The notes: a model not told the origin generated them from the sequence alone. DNA of 64,000 bases from Caecibacteroides pullorum (GCF_019239235.1 NZ_JAAZTS010000003.1:124001-188000), one strand, 5' to 3'. Counted from the stretch's first letter, positions 33,223-43,155 are shown. A program made the numbers and translations.

Positions 33223-35711
33223 CAAAACTTTGCATCCATATCTATCAGTATTTTCGTTCTCATCGTGTTACTTTTTGGAGCATGATGGTGGGAGTGTTTC
33301 TTTTTTGCGGTTATTTTGCCTCACAAATTCATTTGGAGGAAGATTTAAATAAACTGTTTCCTGTATCGAGAAACGAAGATGGAAGTACCAAATTGGCATT
33401 TGCCAACTTGCGTATTAAAGATAAGACATTTTTACTTTTTGAAGGTGCTGAGGGAATCTCTGCAGAGCGTATTGCTGAGGTATGCGACACTTTTGTTGAT
33501 TCGTTGCAAGCAAGGAATACCATATATGGTGAAGATGGGCAATTGATTGACGACGTATTCTATTCTCTTTCTGAGGATTTGCTACCCGATGTTGTCGATT
33601 ACTTTACTGGCCACTTTCCTGCTTATATCGATACAGCTTTTTATGCGCGTATAGATTCGATGCTGACAATTGAGCACATGAAGTGCCAGATGCTTCAGAA
33701 TCGCCGGGATCTGACAGGTAATTTGGGGCAGATGTTTCCTGAATTGATACAAATGGATCCGATAGGCCTGCGTAGCTTGCTAGCAGGCCAGATGGAGTAT
33801 TTATCTAAGGATGGGGCAGGTAGTTATCGCATTGTTGACGGACACTTTTTTGTTCCTGATTCCACTGTATGTGTGGCTTTTTTGACTCCACACTATTCGG
33901 CGACCAATACAGGGCAAGGTTCTGCTTTGTTCGATGTGCTGAACGAATTGGTTGAGGACTTTGCCATTACCTTCCCTGACGTACGTGTCAGTTATCATGG
34001 AACTCCGGCAAGCGGTTACTATAATGCTGCCCAAATCAAGCGCGACCTGATAGTTACGGTCGGAGGCTCGATGCTGTTGGTGTTGGTGTTTTTGTCTGTT
34101 TGTTTTCGCAATCGTGATACTATTCCTTTGCTACTGCTTCCCGTTCTGTTTGGCGCTTTGTTTGGATTGACTGCAATGTATTTTTTGAAAGGGCAGTTTT
34201 CACTTTTGGCTTTAGGTATCGGTGCGGTAGTACTTGGAGTAGCAATGAGTTATGTGCTGCATGTCTTGACTCACTATAAGTATGTTGGTAATCCGGAACA
34301 GATGCTTCTTGATCAGGTAAAGCCTGTATGTTTGGGATGCCTTACCACAATTGGTTCGTTCATGGGACTTATTTTTATTGACACGGCGTTATTACAAGAC
34401 TTTGGTCTGTTTGCAGCCTTTGCCATTGTTGGAACTACTATTTTTAGTCTTGTTTTCTTGCCGCAATTATTTCGTCCGGGTACTGAACAGGTGAATCATA
34501 GGATATTTGCTGTTATTGATAGAATTAATATTTATCCGTTTCATAAAAAGAAATTATTGCTGGCAGGGATTGGTATAGTGACTGTCGTTTGTTTGGTCAG
34601 TTATGTGGTTTGTGGTACTCAGTTTGATGCTGATATGCACAATTTAGGTTACAAGGCAGTCTTGACTACCCACTCTGAGAACCTGCTTCGCAGCAAAACG
34701 TATGTTGCAGACAAGCAAAAATATTTTGCTGCCACGGGGAAAAACATGGAGGAAGCGATAGCTAACTTGGGCATACTTTCACATAAGCTCGATTCTTTGC
34801 AAAAAATAGGGCTGGTGAAGAGTTATACCCATTCGGAAAAGATTTTTATCCCCTTGCAGATACAACAGGAGCGTATTGACGCATGGAAACGTTATTGGAC
34901 AGACCAACGTCTGTCGTCTGTTCGCCGCTTGATAAGCGAAACAGCGCCGCAGGCAGGGTTGCGTTCGGAAGCTTTCCAACCATTCTTCGATTGCGTAAGA
35001 GCGGATTATGAGCCGGATGCCTTGTATGAGGCCGGAATAATTCCGCAGGGTTATCTCTCCACGTTGATGGAGCAGTCCTACGATGGTGAATATCTCTGCT
35101 TCACATCGGTACGCTGTGCGAATGATGTAGTGCGTGGTAAGACAAGCGATTACTACCGTATTTGCGACGCTATAGCTTCCGTACCCAATCTTTTGGTACT
35201 TGATACATACTATTATACTACGGATACGCTGATCAGCATGAACGAGAATTTTAATGTGCTGCAATGGGTGTCTATGCTGTTTGTTTTTGTGGTGCTGTTA
35301 TTCAGTTTTCATTTCAATTTGAAGAATACACTGATAGGCTTTTTCCCAATTTTGTTGAGTTGGTTGATTGTTCTTGGAGCGATGGTTTTGTTTGGTATGA
35401 AGTTCAACCTCATCAACATTATCATTTCGACATTCATTTTTGGTATAGGTGTGGACTACAGCATATTTGTAATGAATGGCCTCATTGGTAGAGAAAAAGA
35501 TACACGCTTGTTGAGTTATCACAAGACGGCTATTCTTTTTAGTGCAATTATTCTGATTGTTACGGTCGGCTCCATGCTTTTTGCTAGTCATCCGGCCATT
35601 CGTTCTGTCGGTTTCTCTACATTGGTAGGTTTGGTGTCAGCGGTGGTGCTGTCATATGTTGTTCAGCCTGCAATCTATCGTTGGTTGAATAGGAAAGGAG
35701 GGCATGTATGA
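33219..35711 (+). CDS. MMPL/RND family exporter
   Basis: An 830-residue inner-membrane protein with two repeats of one helix, a periplasmic domain and a five-helix bundle. Membrane segments are visible at about 15-35, 270-425 (FALGIGAVVLGVAMSYVLHV-like) and 685-820 (IISTFIFGIGVDYSIFVMNG). The GVDYSIF motif and GxxxD-type pattern are typical of MMPL lipid exporters. It likely moves the acyl product to the periplasm. It is translationally coupled on both sides (ATGA overlaps). Confidence 0.88.
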   Translation: MTKLCIHIYQYFRSHRVTFWSMMVGVFLFCGYFASQIHLEEDLNKLFPVSRNEDGSTKLAFANLRIKDKTFLLFEGAEGISAERIAEVCDTFVDSLQARNTIYGEDGQLIDDVFYSLSEDLLPDVVDYFTGHFPAYIDTAFYARIDSMLTIEHMKCQMLQNRRDLTGNLGQMFPELIQMDPIGLRSLLAGQMEYLSKDGAGSYRIVDGHFFVPDSTVCVAFLTPHYSATNTGQGSALFDVLNELVEDFAITFPDVRVSYHGTPASGYYNAAQIKRDLIVTVGGSMLLVLVFLSVCFRNRDTIPLLLLPVLFGALFGLTAMYFLKGQFSLLALGIGAVVLGVAMSYVLHVLTHYKYVGNPEQMLLDQVKPVCLGCLTTIGSFMGLIFIDTALLQDFGLFAAFAIVGTTIFSLVFLPQLFRPGTEQVNHRIFAVIDRINIYPFHKKKLLLAGIGIVTVVCLVSYVVCGTQFDADMHNLGYKAVLTTHSENLLRSKTYVADKQKYFAATGKNMEEAIANLGILSHKLDSLQKIGLVKSYTHSEKIFIPLQIQQERIDAWKRYWTDQRLSSVRRLISETAPQAGLRSEAFQPFFDCVRADYEPDALYEAGIIPQGYLSTLMEQSYDGEYLCFTSVRCANDVVRGKTSDYYRICDAIASVPNLLVLDTYYYTTDTLISMNENFNVLQWVSMLFVFVVLLFSFHFNLKNTLIGFFPILLSWLIVLGAMVLFGMKFNLINIIISTFIFGIGVDYSIFVMNGLIGREKDTRLLSYHKTAILFSAIILIVTVGSMLFASHPAIRSVGFSTLVGLVSAVVLSYVVQPAIYRWLNRKGGHV

Positions 35712-37186
35712 AATACGATGTAATTATTATTGGTAGCGGATTGGGTGGATTGGAGTGTGGATATATTCTTGCGCGTAATGGATGTCGTGTTCTTTTGTTG
35801 GAGCAGGGTGTGCAACCGGGTGGCTGTCTACAAGGCTATCGGCGTCGCGGTCATATTTTTGATACAGGTTTTCATTATGTCGGTGGACTGGATGAAGGAC
35901 AATCTCTTCATGCAGCTTTTGAATATTTGAGCCTGCTTGATTTGCCGTGGCATCGTTTGGATGCTAACGGATTTGATCGTGTGGTTATTGGTGACAGAGT
36001 GTTTGCTTTTGCCCAAGGATATGATGACTTTTATCAGCGTCTTGCTGATGATTTTCCTGCCGAGCGTGCGGCCTTACACCGGTATGTAGAACTATTGAAA
36101 CAATCTGCCGCCCAGCAGTTTGCAGCTCTCAATCCCGATGGCATAGGTACCGATTTGCTGCCGGAACACATGGCAGTCAGTGCTTGGGAATACTTGAATG
36201 AGAATTTTCAGGATCCTTTGTTGATCGATGTTCTTAGCGGAACCTCGTTGAAGATGGAACTCAGGAAAGAGTCGCTTCCTTTGTTTACCTTTCTGCATGG
36301 AAACAGTAGCTTTATCGAGAGCAGTTGGCGCCTGAAAGGCAGTGGGTCGTTGATTGTCGATACATTGGCTGATGGTATCCGTGCATTGGGAGGTGAAATC
36401 ATTTGCAATGCCCAGGTGCAGGAACTGATGGAGAAAGATGGTCGCTTGGCATACGCCGTCTGTTCCAATGGCGAACGCTATGAAGGATCTCTTTTTATCA
36501 GCGATATTCATCCTGCGCAAACTTGCCGTCTGATAAAGCAAAGCAGTCGGATAAGGCCTCTTTTCCGTAACCGTATAGCCAGACTTGAGAATACATTCGG
36601 CATGTTTACAGTGTCGCTTTGCGTCCGTCCACGTAGTTTGCGTTATTTTAACTATAATCTCTATGTTTATAGGGAACAAAACGTTTGGACTTTCCATCAG
36701 GACAATCGTCCTGTGAGTGGAGTACTCGTCAGTTGCAGGCCACCCGAAGATGGTAGTGAATATACGCAGCAAGTGGATTTGCTTACTCCGATGACATGGA
36801 AGCAATGCCAAGCTTGGGAGTGTACAAAGGTAGGACATCGTGGCGAATCATACTTATGTTTGAAAGAAAACATGACAGAAGAATGTATCACCTTGGTGGA
36901 ACGGTTCCTTCCAGAACTGAAAAGTCAAATATTGAGATATGCTAGTACACCGTTGACGTGGCGTGATTATACACTTGCTTTAGAAGGCAGTGCTTATGGA
37001 GTACGTAAGGATTTTCGTAATCCGTTAGAGACTTTTCTTTCGCCTCGGACTCCTGTCCCTAATCTACTTTTTACTGGACAAAACCTGTTGTTGCATGGGG
37101 TGCATGGGGTAACCTTGACAGCTTTTCATACTTGTGCTGAAGTGCTAGGTCATGAAAGGATTTGGAAAATATTGGAGAAAAAATAG
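35708..37186 (+). CDS. FAD-dependent oxidoreductase, CrtI/phytoene desaturase-like
   Basis: A 492-residue flavoprotein. The N-terminal Rossmann motif is GSGLGGLECGYILARNG at about 8-24, followed by LLLEQGVQPGGCLQGYRRRG. The C-terminal FAD-binding segment LLFTGQNLLLHGVHGVTLTA is present. Members desaturate or isomerise polyenes or retinol-like molecules. In a fatty-acid-type operon it could introduce or reduce double bonds in the acyl chain. Exact reaction is not readable. Confidence 0.85.
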   Translation: MKYDVIIIGSGLGGLECGYILARNGCRVLLLEQGVQPGGCLQGYRRRGHIFDTGFHYVGGLDEGQSLHAAFEYLSLLDLPWHRLDANGFDRVVIGDRVFAFAQGYDDFYQRLADDFPAERAALHRYVELLKQSAAQQFAALNPDGIGTDLLPEHMAVSAWEYLNENFQDPLLIDVLSGTSLKMELRKESLPLFTFLHGNSSFIESSWRLKGSGSLIVDTLADGIRALGGEIICNAQVQELMEKDGRLAYAVCSNGERYEGSLFISDIHPAQTCRLIKQSSRIRPLFRNRIARLENTFGMFTVSLCVRPRSLRYFNYNLYVYREQNVWTFHQDNRPVSGVLVSCRPPEDGSEYTQQVDLLTPMTWKQCQAWECTKVGHRGESYLCLKENMTEECITLVERFLPELKSQILRYASTPLTWRDYTLALEGSAYGVRKDFRNPLETFLSPRTPVPNLLFTGQNLLLHGVHGVTLTAFHTCAEVLGHERIWKILEKK

Positions 37187-37269
37187 CTTAGAATAATAGT
37201 GATCTGGAATCAGGATATATGATATGGAGAAATGATTTCGATTAATGTAGAACTTTATATGTAAAATTA

Positions 37270-37920
37270 ATGAATACGAATATGAAAAGAGTTTATATGA
37301 TATGGGTGGTAGTTGTACTTGCATGTCAAATGCTTTCGGCGCAACAAGCAGAGCTTCATAAAGCTGCAGAACGCTTCAGAGGCATTCGTTCATTGAAGAT
37401 GAATGTAGTTCAAACCAGGCACAATGTTACTTTAATAAAGGATATTACAACATCGGGGCATTTTTTCTATCAGGAACCTAATCGTTGTAGTATGGTATTT
37501 CCAGATGCAAAAGAGATGCTTCTCGCTGTTGATGATACATTTGTCATGGTAAGAGATGGAAAACAGCATGTAGCTAAGGCAAAAGGACAGGGAAACAATC
37601 CGTTTGAAGTCCTTTCAGACGTGTTCCACAAATTGCTTTCTGCTGATGAAAATGTTGATTTGTCAGAATATGCGGATGTGAAACTTTCTCGGCAGGGTAA
37701 TTCTTGTACGATTACAATTTTTCCCAAAGAAAAAAATATTAAAAGTAAACGGCGTATGATGTATACTTCATGTATAGTCATTGTAGACTTGAAAGCTGCT
37801 GAGCTGCGTAGTGTGCGCATTTATGAAAGAGGGGAAAATTATACTCAATATGATTTTTCCAATTATATAATTAATGCCGAGATTGATACTAATGCTTTCG
37901 ATGTTCAAGCCATGATGTGA
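37270..37920 (+). CDS. LolA-like outer-membrane lipoprotein carrier protein
   Basis: A 216-residue exported protein with a signal peptide (about 1-25, VVVVLACQMLSAQ) and the single LolA-like beta-sheet domain (SGHFFYQEPNRCSMVFPDAK at about 61-80). LolA homologues embedded in aryl-polyene-type clusters are thought to carry the lipid product across the periplasm, not lipoproteins. It lies 83 bp after the oxidoreductase gene and five bases before the thioesterase gene. An alternative ATG is at 37282. Confidence 0.8.
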   Translation: MNTNMKRVYMIWVVVVLACQMLSAQQAELHKAAERFRGIRSLKMNVVQTRHNVTLIKDITTSGHFFYQEPNRCSMVFPDAKEMLLAVDDTFVMVRDGKQHVAKAKGQGNNPFEVLSDVFHKLLSADENVDLSEYADVKLSRQGNSCTITIFPKEKNIKSKRRMMYTSCIVIVDLKAAELRSVRIYERGENYTQYDFSNYIINAEIDTNAFDVQAMM

Positions 37921-37924
37921 AAAT

Positions 37925-38362
37925 ATGAATTTATTGGAAGATATTTGTCGTGTGCCAGTCCGTTTCTGTGAAATTGATTGTATGAAACGAGTGTGGCATG
38001 GCTCGTTCGTGGCATACTTTGAAGATGGAAGGGAATCGTTTGGGTGGAATTTTCCAGGTATAGGTTATGCTGATATGCAACAGATTGGGATTTATGCTCC
38101 ACTTTACGATTTACATATACGCTATTTACATCCGCTTATTATTAATGATGTGGCAATAATACATACATGTTATGTCTATCATCCAGGAGCTCGATTGGAT
38201 TATGCATATAAAATCTATCGGGAAAGTGATAATATCCTCTGTGCTGAGGGTAACACTACACAGTTGTTCATTGATGAACGGGGTATGTTTTTAACAGATA
38301 TACCTGACTTTTATCGGAAATGGCAAAATACATTTCTGATAAATCGAGAATTGGAAAAATAG
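37925..38362 (+). CDS. 4HBT/YbgC-type acyl-CoA thioesterase
   Basis: A 145-residue hotdog protein of the 4-hydroxybenzoyl-CoA thioesterase family. The active-site region PVRFCEIDCMKRVWHGSFVA (about 11-30) keeps the Asp of the RxxDxD-type motif. The usual GHVNN is replaced by KRVWHGS. It would release or redirect acyl groups. It is 14 bp upstream of the DUF5686 start. Confidence 0.82.
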   Translation: MNLLEDICRVPVRFCEIDCMKRVWHGSFVAYFEDGRESFGWNFPGIGYADMQQIGIYAPLYDLHIRYLHPLIINDVAIIHTCYVYHPGARLDYAYKIYRESDNILCAEGNTTQLFIDERGMFLTDIPDFYRKWQNTFLINRELEK

Positions 38363-38376
38363 AAGATAATTTTGGG

Positions 38377-40935
38377 ATGAGGAATTTTTTATTTTGGTTG
38401 ATTATATTGATGTCCGTATCTGTGGTAAACGCACAGCATACAGAAGTGAAGGGTATGGTGACCGATTCGATAACAGGCGAAGGTTTACCATATGCAGCCG
38501 TAATTTTGAAGGGGACTAGTATTGGTGGCGCCACCGATGGAGATGGCAATTTTGTCTTTTCTATTCCTGATGCACCTGCCGTGCTGCAAATTTCCTATTT
38601 GGGTTATGACAGCAAGGAATTACAAATTGCACCCAAGGGAAAAACGATTGAACTGTATGTGCGTTTGGCTCCATCTGGTATTACTTTGAATGAAGTTACA
38701 GTTAAACCTAAACGAGAGAAATACCGTAAGAAAGATAATCCTGCCGTTGAATTTGTACGTCGCCTTATTGACATGCGCAAGGAAAATAACCCTCGTGATC
38801 ATGATTACTATAGTTACGACCATTACGAAAAAATGTTTTTTGCAAAAAACGATTATACACCCAAACCTAAAAAAACAGGCAAAACTGGTAAATTTGATTT
38901 TATAGGTGAGTTTGTCGATACATTGGACAATGGCATTACTGTATTACCGGTCTCGGAGAAGGAAAAGGTACAAACTGTGTATTATCGCAAATCGCCACGG
39001 TCTGAGAAACGAGTTGTCAGAGGGTACAAATCATCTGGTATTGATGAAATCTTTTCGAGCGATGGTGTTCAGCAATTTCTTGGTGAAGTTTTTCGTGATA
39101 TAGATATTTTTAAAAACGATATACCACTTTTCTTACAAAGATTTGTTAGTCCATTGTCTACTATTGGGCCTAACTACTACAAATATTATCTGATGGATAC
39201 GCTTCAGGTAGACGGACAACGTTGTGTGGATTTAGGCTTTGTCCCTTTTAATTCCGAGACTTTTGGTTTTACAGGACATCTTTATGTCAGGCTTGATTCT
39301 ACTTACTTTGTACAACGTGCTATGCTTAATGTGCCTAAGGACATTAATTTAAACTTTGTTTCTAGACTAACTATCCAACAGGATTTTAAGCGTATGCCTG
39401 ATGGCACGCGCATTATTACCAAGGATGATATCAGTGTTAATTTTAAGTTGACGGAACGTACCAAAGGAATGTACGCTCGTCGTTTGAGTATTTATACAAA
39501 TCATTCGTTTGATTCGCCTCTTGGAGAACAGCTTCGTGTCTTTGATGAGCAGGCGCCTGTTATTACACTTCAAGGTTCACATCGTCGCACGGATGATTTT
39601 TGGAGGGAAATTCGTCCGTCAGAGGCTCAAAACCGTAATCCGAATTCTACAGAAAAATTAATGGCGAGGCTCAAAGCTGTTCCTGCTTATAGAATAACGA
39701 TGAAAACTCTTTCCATTCTTGTTTCAGGTTATGTATCTACACATCGTGAGCCCGAGAAGAGTAAGTTTGAGTTTGGTCCTATGAATTCTACTGTCAATTA
39801 TAATAAACTTGAAGGCTTACGCTTGCGTGTGGGTGGAACCACAACCACAGCTTTCAGCAAACGGTTATTTCTTGATGGATATGTAGCCTATGGAGTAAAG
39901 GATGAAAAAATGAAATATGATGCTTTAGTGGAATATTCTTTCAACGATCGTAAAGAGTTCCGTAAGGAATATCCTATGCATTCTTTACGTTTTGAGTATA
40001 TGTATGATATTAATAAATTGGGACAGGATTACATGTATACCAGTAAAGATAATATGATGCTGATGATCCGTCGCAAGCAAGATAACGATATCTCTTATTT
40101 GCGCCAATCAGAATTAACCTATACTCGTGAACATTATAACGGTTGGTCATATAATGCGATTTTGCGTAATCGTCGTGAATATGCTACACCGTATGTTTCT
40201 TTCCAGCGTATAGGTGCAGGTGGAACATTAAATCCTGTGGATCATTATGATATGACAGCATTAGAACTCCGTTTACGTTATGGACGTAATGAAAAATTCT
40301 ATCAGACACGTAATCAACGTGTACCTATTACTTTCGATGCGCTTATATTCAACGTGAGTCATGTAATGGCCAAGAAAGATTTTTTAGGTTCTGATTATGA
40401 TTATCATCGTACTGATATTGGTATGCAAAAACGTTTTTGGCTTTCTGCTTTTGGTTATATTGATTTAATTGCCAAGATGGGGAAAGTTTGGACGAAAGTG
40501 CCTTATCCGCTACTGATTTTGCCTAATGCAAATTTGACTTACACCATTCAACCTGAATCATATACAAATATGAATGCTTTAGAATTTATTAATGACGAAT
40601 ATGCTTCTTGGGATATAACTTATTATATGAATGGTAATTTGCTGAATCGTTTACCACTTGTGAAAAAGTTGAAGTGGCGAGAAGTGTTTTGCTTCAGAGG
40701 TTTGTGGGGGCATTTGACTGATAAAAATAATCCTGCTAAAAGTGGAAGTGAAGGACTTTTCTGTTTTCCTGCCTGTACTTATGAGATGGGACGTGCTCCT
40801 TATATGGAGGCAAGCGCAGGAATCGAAAATATTTTTAATTTCCTGCGCATAGATTATGTCTGGCGATTAAATTATCGTAACCATCCAGATATTCAGAAGA
40901 GTGGAATACGAATGACAATGGCATTGTCTTTCTGA
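38377..40935 (+). CDS. DUF5686 outer-membrane protein with carboxypeptidase-regulatory-like domain
   Basis: An 852-residue exported protein. Signal peptide at about 1-20 (LIILMSVSVVNAQ), then a CarboxypepD_reg-like domain (about 22-105, GMVTDSITGEGLPYAAVILK), then the DUF5686 region, which ends in beta-strand-rich sequence and a terminal Phe (MTMALSF). The form is that of a Bacteroidota outer-membrane barrel. As last gene of the operon it may receive the exported lipid at the outer membrane (inference). Start 38377 is preferred, as the longer frame overlaps the thioesterase gene. Tandem array 5 begins just after its stop. Confidence 0.85.
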   Translation: MRNFLFWLIILMSVSVVNAQHTEVKGMVTDSITGEGLPYAAVILKGTSIGGATDGDGNFVFSIPDAPAVLQISYLGYDSKELQIAPKGKTIELYVRLAPSGITLNEVTVKPKREKYRKKDNPAVEFVRRLIDMRKENNPRDHDYYSYDHYEKMFFAKNDYTPKPKKTGKTGKFDFIGEFVDTLDNGITVLPVSEKEKVQTVYYRKSPRSEKRVVRGYKSSGIDEIFSSDGVQQFLGEVFRDIDIFKNDIPLFLQRFVSPLSTIGPNYYKYYLMDTLQVDGQRCVDLGFVPFNSETFGFTGHLYVRLDSTYFVQRAMLNVPKDINLNFVSRLTIQQDFKRMPDGTRIITKDDISVNFKLTERTKGMYARRLSIYTNHSFDSPLGEQLRVFDEQAPVITLQGSHRRTDDFWREIRPSEAQNRNPNSTEKLMARLKAVPAYRITMKTLSILVSGYVSTHREPEKSKFEFGPMNSTVNYNKLEGLRLRVGGTTTTAFSKRLFLDGYVAYGVKDEKMKYDALVEYSFNDRKEFRKEYPMHSLRFEYMYDINKLGQDYMYTSKDNMMLMIRRKQDNDISYLRQSELTYTREHYNGWSYNAILRNRREYATPYVSFQRIGAGGTLNPVDHYDMTALELRLRYGRNEKFYQTRNQRVPITFDALIFNVSHVMAKKDFLGSDYDYHRTDIGMQKRFWLSAFGYIDLIAKMGKVWTKVPYPLLILPNANLTYTIQPESYTNMNALEFINDEYASWDITYYMNGNLLNRLPLVKKLKWREVFCFRGLWGHLTDKNNPAKSGSEGLFCFPACTYEMGRAPYMEASAGIENIFNFLRIDYVWRLNYRNHPDIQKSGIRMTMALSF

Positions 40936-40961
40936 AGCCTTACCGGGTGTTCGTTCAGCCC

Positions 40962-41310
40962 GTCGAACAGTTCGAAGGCTTCTCCGATCGTTGGGACAGC
41001 CCGTCGAACAGTTCGAAGGCTTCTCCGAGCGTTGGGACAGCCCGTCGAACAGTTCGAAAGCTTCTCCGAGCGTTGGGACAGCCCGTCGAACAGTTCGAAA
41101 GCTTCTCCGAGCATTGGGACAGCCCGTCGAACAGTTCGAAAGCTTCTCCGAGCGTTGGGACAGCCCGTCGAACAGTTCGAAAGCTTCTCCGCACGTTGGG
41201 ACAGCCCGTCGAACAGTTCGAAAGCTTCTCCGCACGTTGGGGCGGTCCGTCGAACTGTTCGAAAGCTTCTCCGCACGTTGGGGCGGTCCGTCGAACTGTT
41301 CGACGGACGT
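40962..41310. repeat. Tandem array 5: nine 41-bp units, same family as array 1
   Basis: GTCGAAC starts lie at 40962, 41003, 41044, 41085, 41126, 41167, 41208, 41249 and 41290, exactly 41 bp apart; the last unit is partial. A decayed unit precedes it from about 40937. The core GTCGAACAGTTCGAAAGCTT differs from array 1 by G for T, and units end GTTGGGACAGCCC here versus GTTCGGGCAGCCC there. The last units change to GCACGTTGGGGCGGTCC. The array sits between two convergent genes. All six frames are open through it. Confidence 0.95.
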
Positions 41311-41369
41311 GCGTGCATGTATGTTTCGGTGTGGAAATTCTCCCGACGGTTCGTGAGCGGACGTCATGA

Positions 41370-43037
41370 TTATCCCTTTGCCTCTTGATAGAGGAAACGC
41401 TTGATGCTCTTCTTTGCCGTCTTTTCGAATTCTTCGAAGTGGATTTTGACTTTGGTTATCTGGCAGTAGGCGGGGAGCTGCTGGTTCAATTCAATGCGGT
41501 TTTGCTCCATGGCTTCTTCCACGTCCGATTGCTGCAAGCCACGTGCGAAAGCTTCGTCAAAGTCTGGATAGATAAGTGCGACTAACTTGTCTTTTTGTAA
41601 GACAATGAGTGACTCGGATACATAGGGCATGTTGTTCAGTCGGCTTTCGATTTCTTCTGGATAAATGTTTTGTCCGCTGGCGGTCAAGAGCATGTTTTTG
41701 CTGCGTCCGCGGACGGTAACATTACCTTCTGCATCCATTGTAGCCAAGTCGCCAGTATGAAGCCAGCCGTTTACATCGATGATTTGTGCGGTCGCTTCCG
41801 GATTTTTGTAATAACCTAACATCAGGTTTTCGCCACGGCAGATGATTTCGCCTGCACGGTTGGCTGGATCGGGTGAGTCGATGCGTACTTCCATACGTGA
41901 AGCAGCTTTGCCACAAGAAGCTAATTTCAAGTCTTGCCAGCGACTCGAACAAATAATAGGGCCACATTCCGTCATACCGTATGCAATGGTATAGGGGAAG
42001 CCGATTTGCTTGAGGAAACGTTCTACGTCGGCATTGAAAGGGGCACCTCCAATGATGATATCATTGAACTCACCTCCAAAGATTTCCATAGCAGCTTTGC
42101 ATGCAGATGCTTTTATCTTGTCGTTTACCAGAGGAACGTGCAACAGCAGTTTGCCGATTGTATTGTCCAAACGGGGCAGGATGTTTTTCTTAATGATTTT
42201 CTCAACAATAAGAGGTACACACGAGATGAGTCGCGGACGTATTTCGGCAAATGATTGAGCTATGATTTTAGGCGATGGCATGCGCGTCAGGAAATAGAGA
42301 TGTGCCCCTTGACAAATGCCATAAAGAAAGTCGTAGACCATGCCGAATACATGTCCCAAAGGAAGCATGGATACGATACGGTCACCAGGCTGAATGGGAC
42401 GCATCTCATAACAGTAATCTACATTGGAGCGGATACTGCGGTAGGGGAGCATGACACCTTTGGAATAGCCTGTAGTTCCGGAGGTATAATTGATGATGGC
42501 CAGCTCTTCCGGAGATTCTTCTTTGCGGTAACGGACATGTTCTGGACGGAAATTCTTCGGATAGCGTTGCCCATAGATGGCATTACGGTTATCAAAAGCT
42601 TCTGTTAGTCGTTCATCACGTGAAACTACTGGTGTGAAATCGGTCAGAAGTACAACACCGATAAGGTTAGGCATGCGGTCCTCATTCAGATTTTCCCAGG
42701 CTTGATCGCCTACAAAAAGCAGTTTAGCTTCAGAGTGGTTTACGATGTTGTGGATATTGTCTGCCTTGAATTCGTGCAAAATAGGAACGATAACGGCTCC
42801 GTAAGTAATGGTTGCCAAAAAAGTAACAGCCCAATGAGCACTGTTGCGCCCACAAAGAGCAATTTTGTCACCAGGCTTGATACCAGCCCTTTCCAATACG
42901 ATGTGGAATTTGGCTATTTTTCTTGCAACATCCTTATATTGTAGGGTCGCTCCGTTATAATCGGTCAGGGCATTACGATCCCAATTTCGGGCGATGCTCT
43001 GTTCGATATACCCGATGAAGCTTTTTTTTGATTCCAT
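41370..43037 (-). CDS. AMP-binding long-chain acyl-CoA/acyl-ACP ligase
   Basis: A 555-residue ANL-family enzyme. The AMP-binding P-loop is INYTSGTTGYSKGVMLPYRS at about 184-203; the A5-like motif AYGMTECGPI and the hinge GDLATMDAEGNVTVRGRSKN follow, with a C-terminal lid. It activates fatty acids to acyl-AMP, then CoA or ACP thioesters. It faces the lipid operon from the other side of array 5 and has its own promoter, so it may feed that pathway, but a general fatty-acid role is also possible. Confidence 0.92.
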   Translation of the reverse strand: MESKKSFIGYIEQSIARNWDRNALTDYNGATLQYKDVARKIAKFHIVLERAGIKPGDKIALCGRNSAHWAVTFLATITYGAVIVPILHEFKADNIHNIVNHSEAKLLFVGDQAWENLNEDRMPNLIGVVLLTDFTPVVSRDERLTEAFDNRNAIYGQRYPKNFRPEHVRYRKEESPEELAIINYTSGTTGYSKGVMLPYRSIRSNVDYCYEMRPIQPGDRIVSMLPLGHVFGMVYDFLYGICQGAHLYFLTRMPSPKIIAQSFAEIRPRLISCVPLIVEKIIKKNILPRLDNTIGKLLLHVPLVNDKIKASACKAAMEIFGGEFNDIIIGGAPFNADVERFLKQIGFPYTIAYGMTECGPIICSSRWQDLKLASCGKAASRMEVRIDSPDPANRAGEIICRGENLMLGYYKNPEATAQIIDVNGWLHTGDLATMDAEGNVTVRGRSKNMLLTASGQNIYPEEIESRLNNMPYVSESLIVLQKDKLVALIYPDFDEAFARGLQQSDVEEAMEQNRIELNQQLPAYCQITKVKIHFEEFEKTAKKSIKRFLYQEAKG

Positions 43038-43071
43038 TGGTCCTATTTTGCGCGTTTATTAAAAAACTGTG

Positions 43072-43079
43072 CAAAGATA
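43072..43079 (-). promoter_or_regulatory. Promoter of the acyl ligase gene
   Basis: Minus-strand TATCTTTG (TAnnTTTG) lies 34 bp before the start. TTG at 43100-43102 gives a 20-bp spacing to a -33-like element. Confidence 0.65.
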
Positions 43080-43155
43080 GGGCTTCTGGTTATCTCCTGC
43101 AAGCAGTTTTTGTTATTTTATTGGTCGGCGTAATTTTGATGGTGGTCTTAATTAC

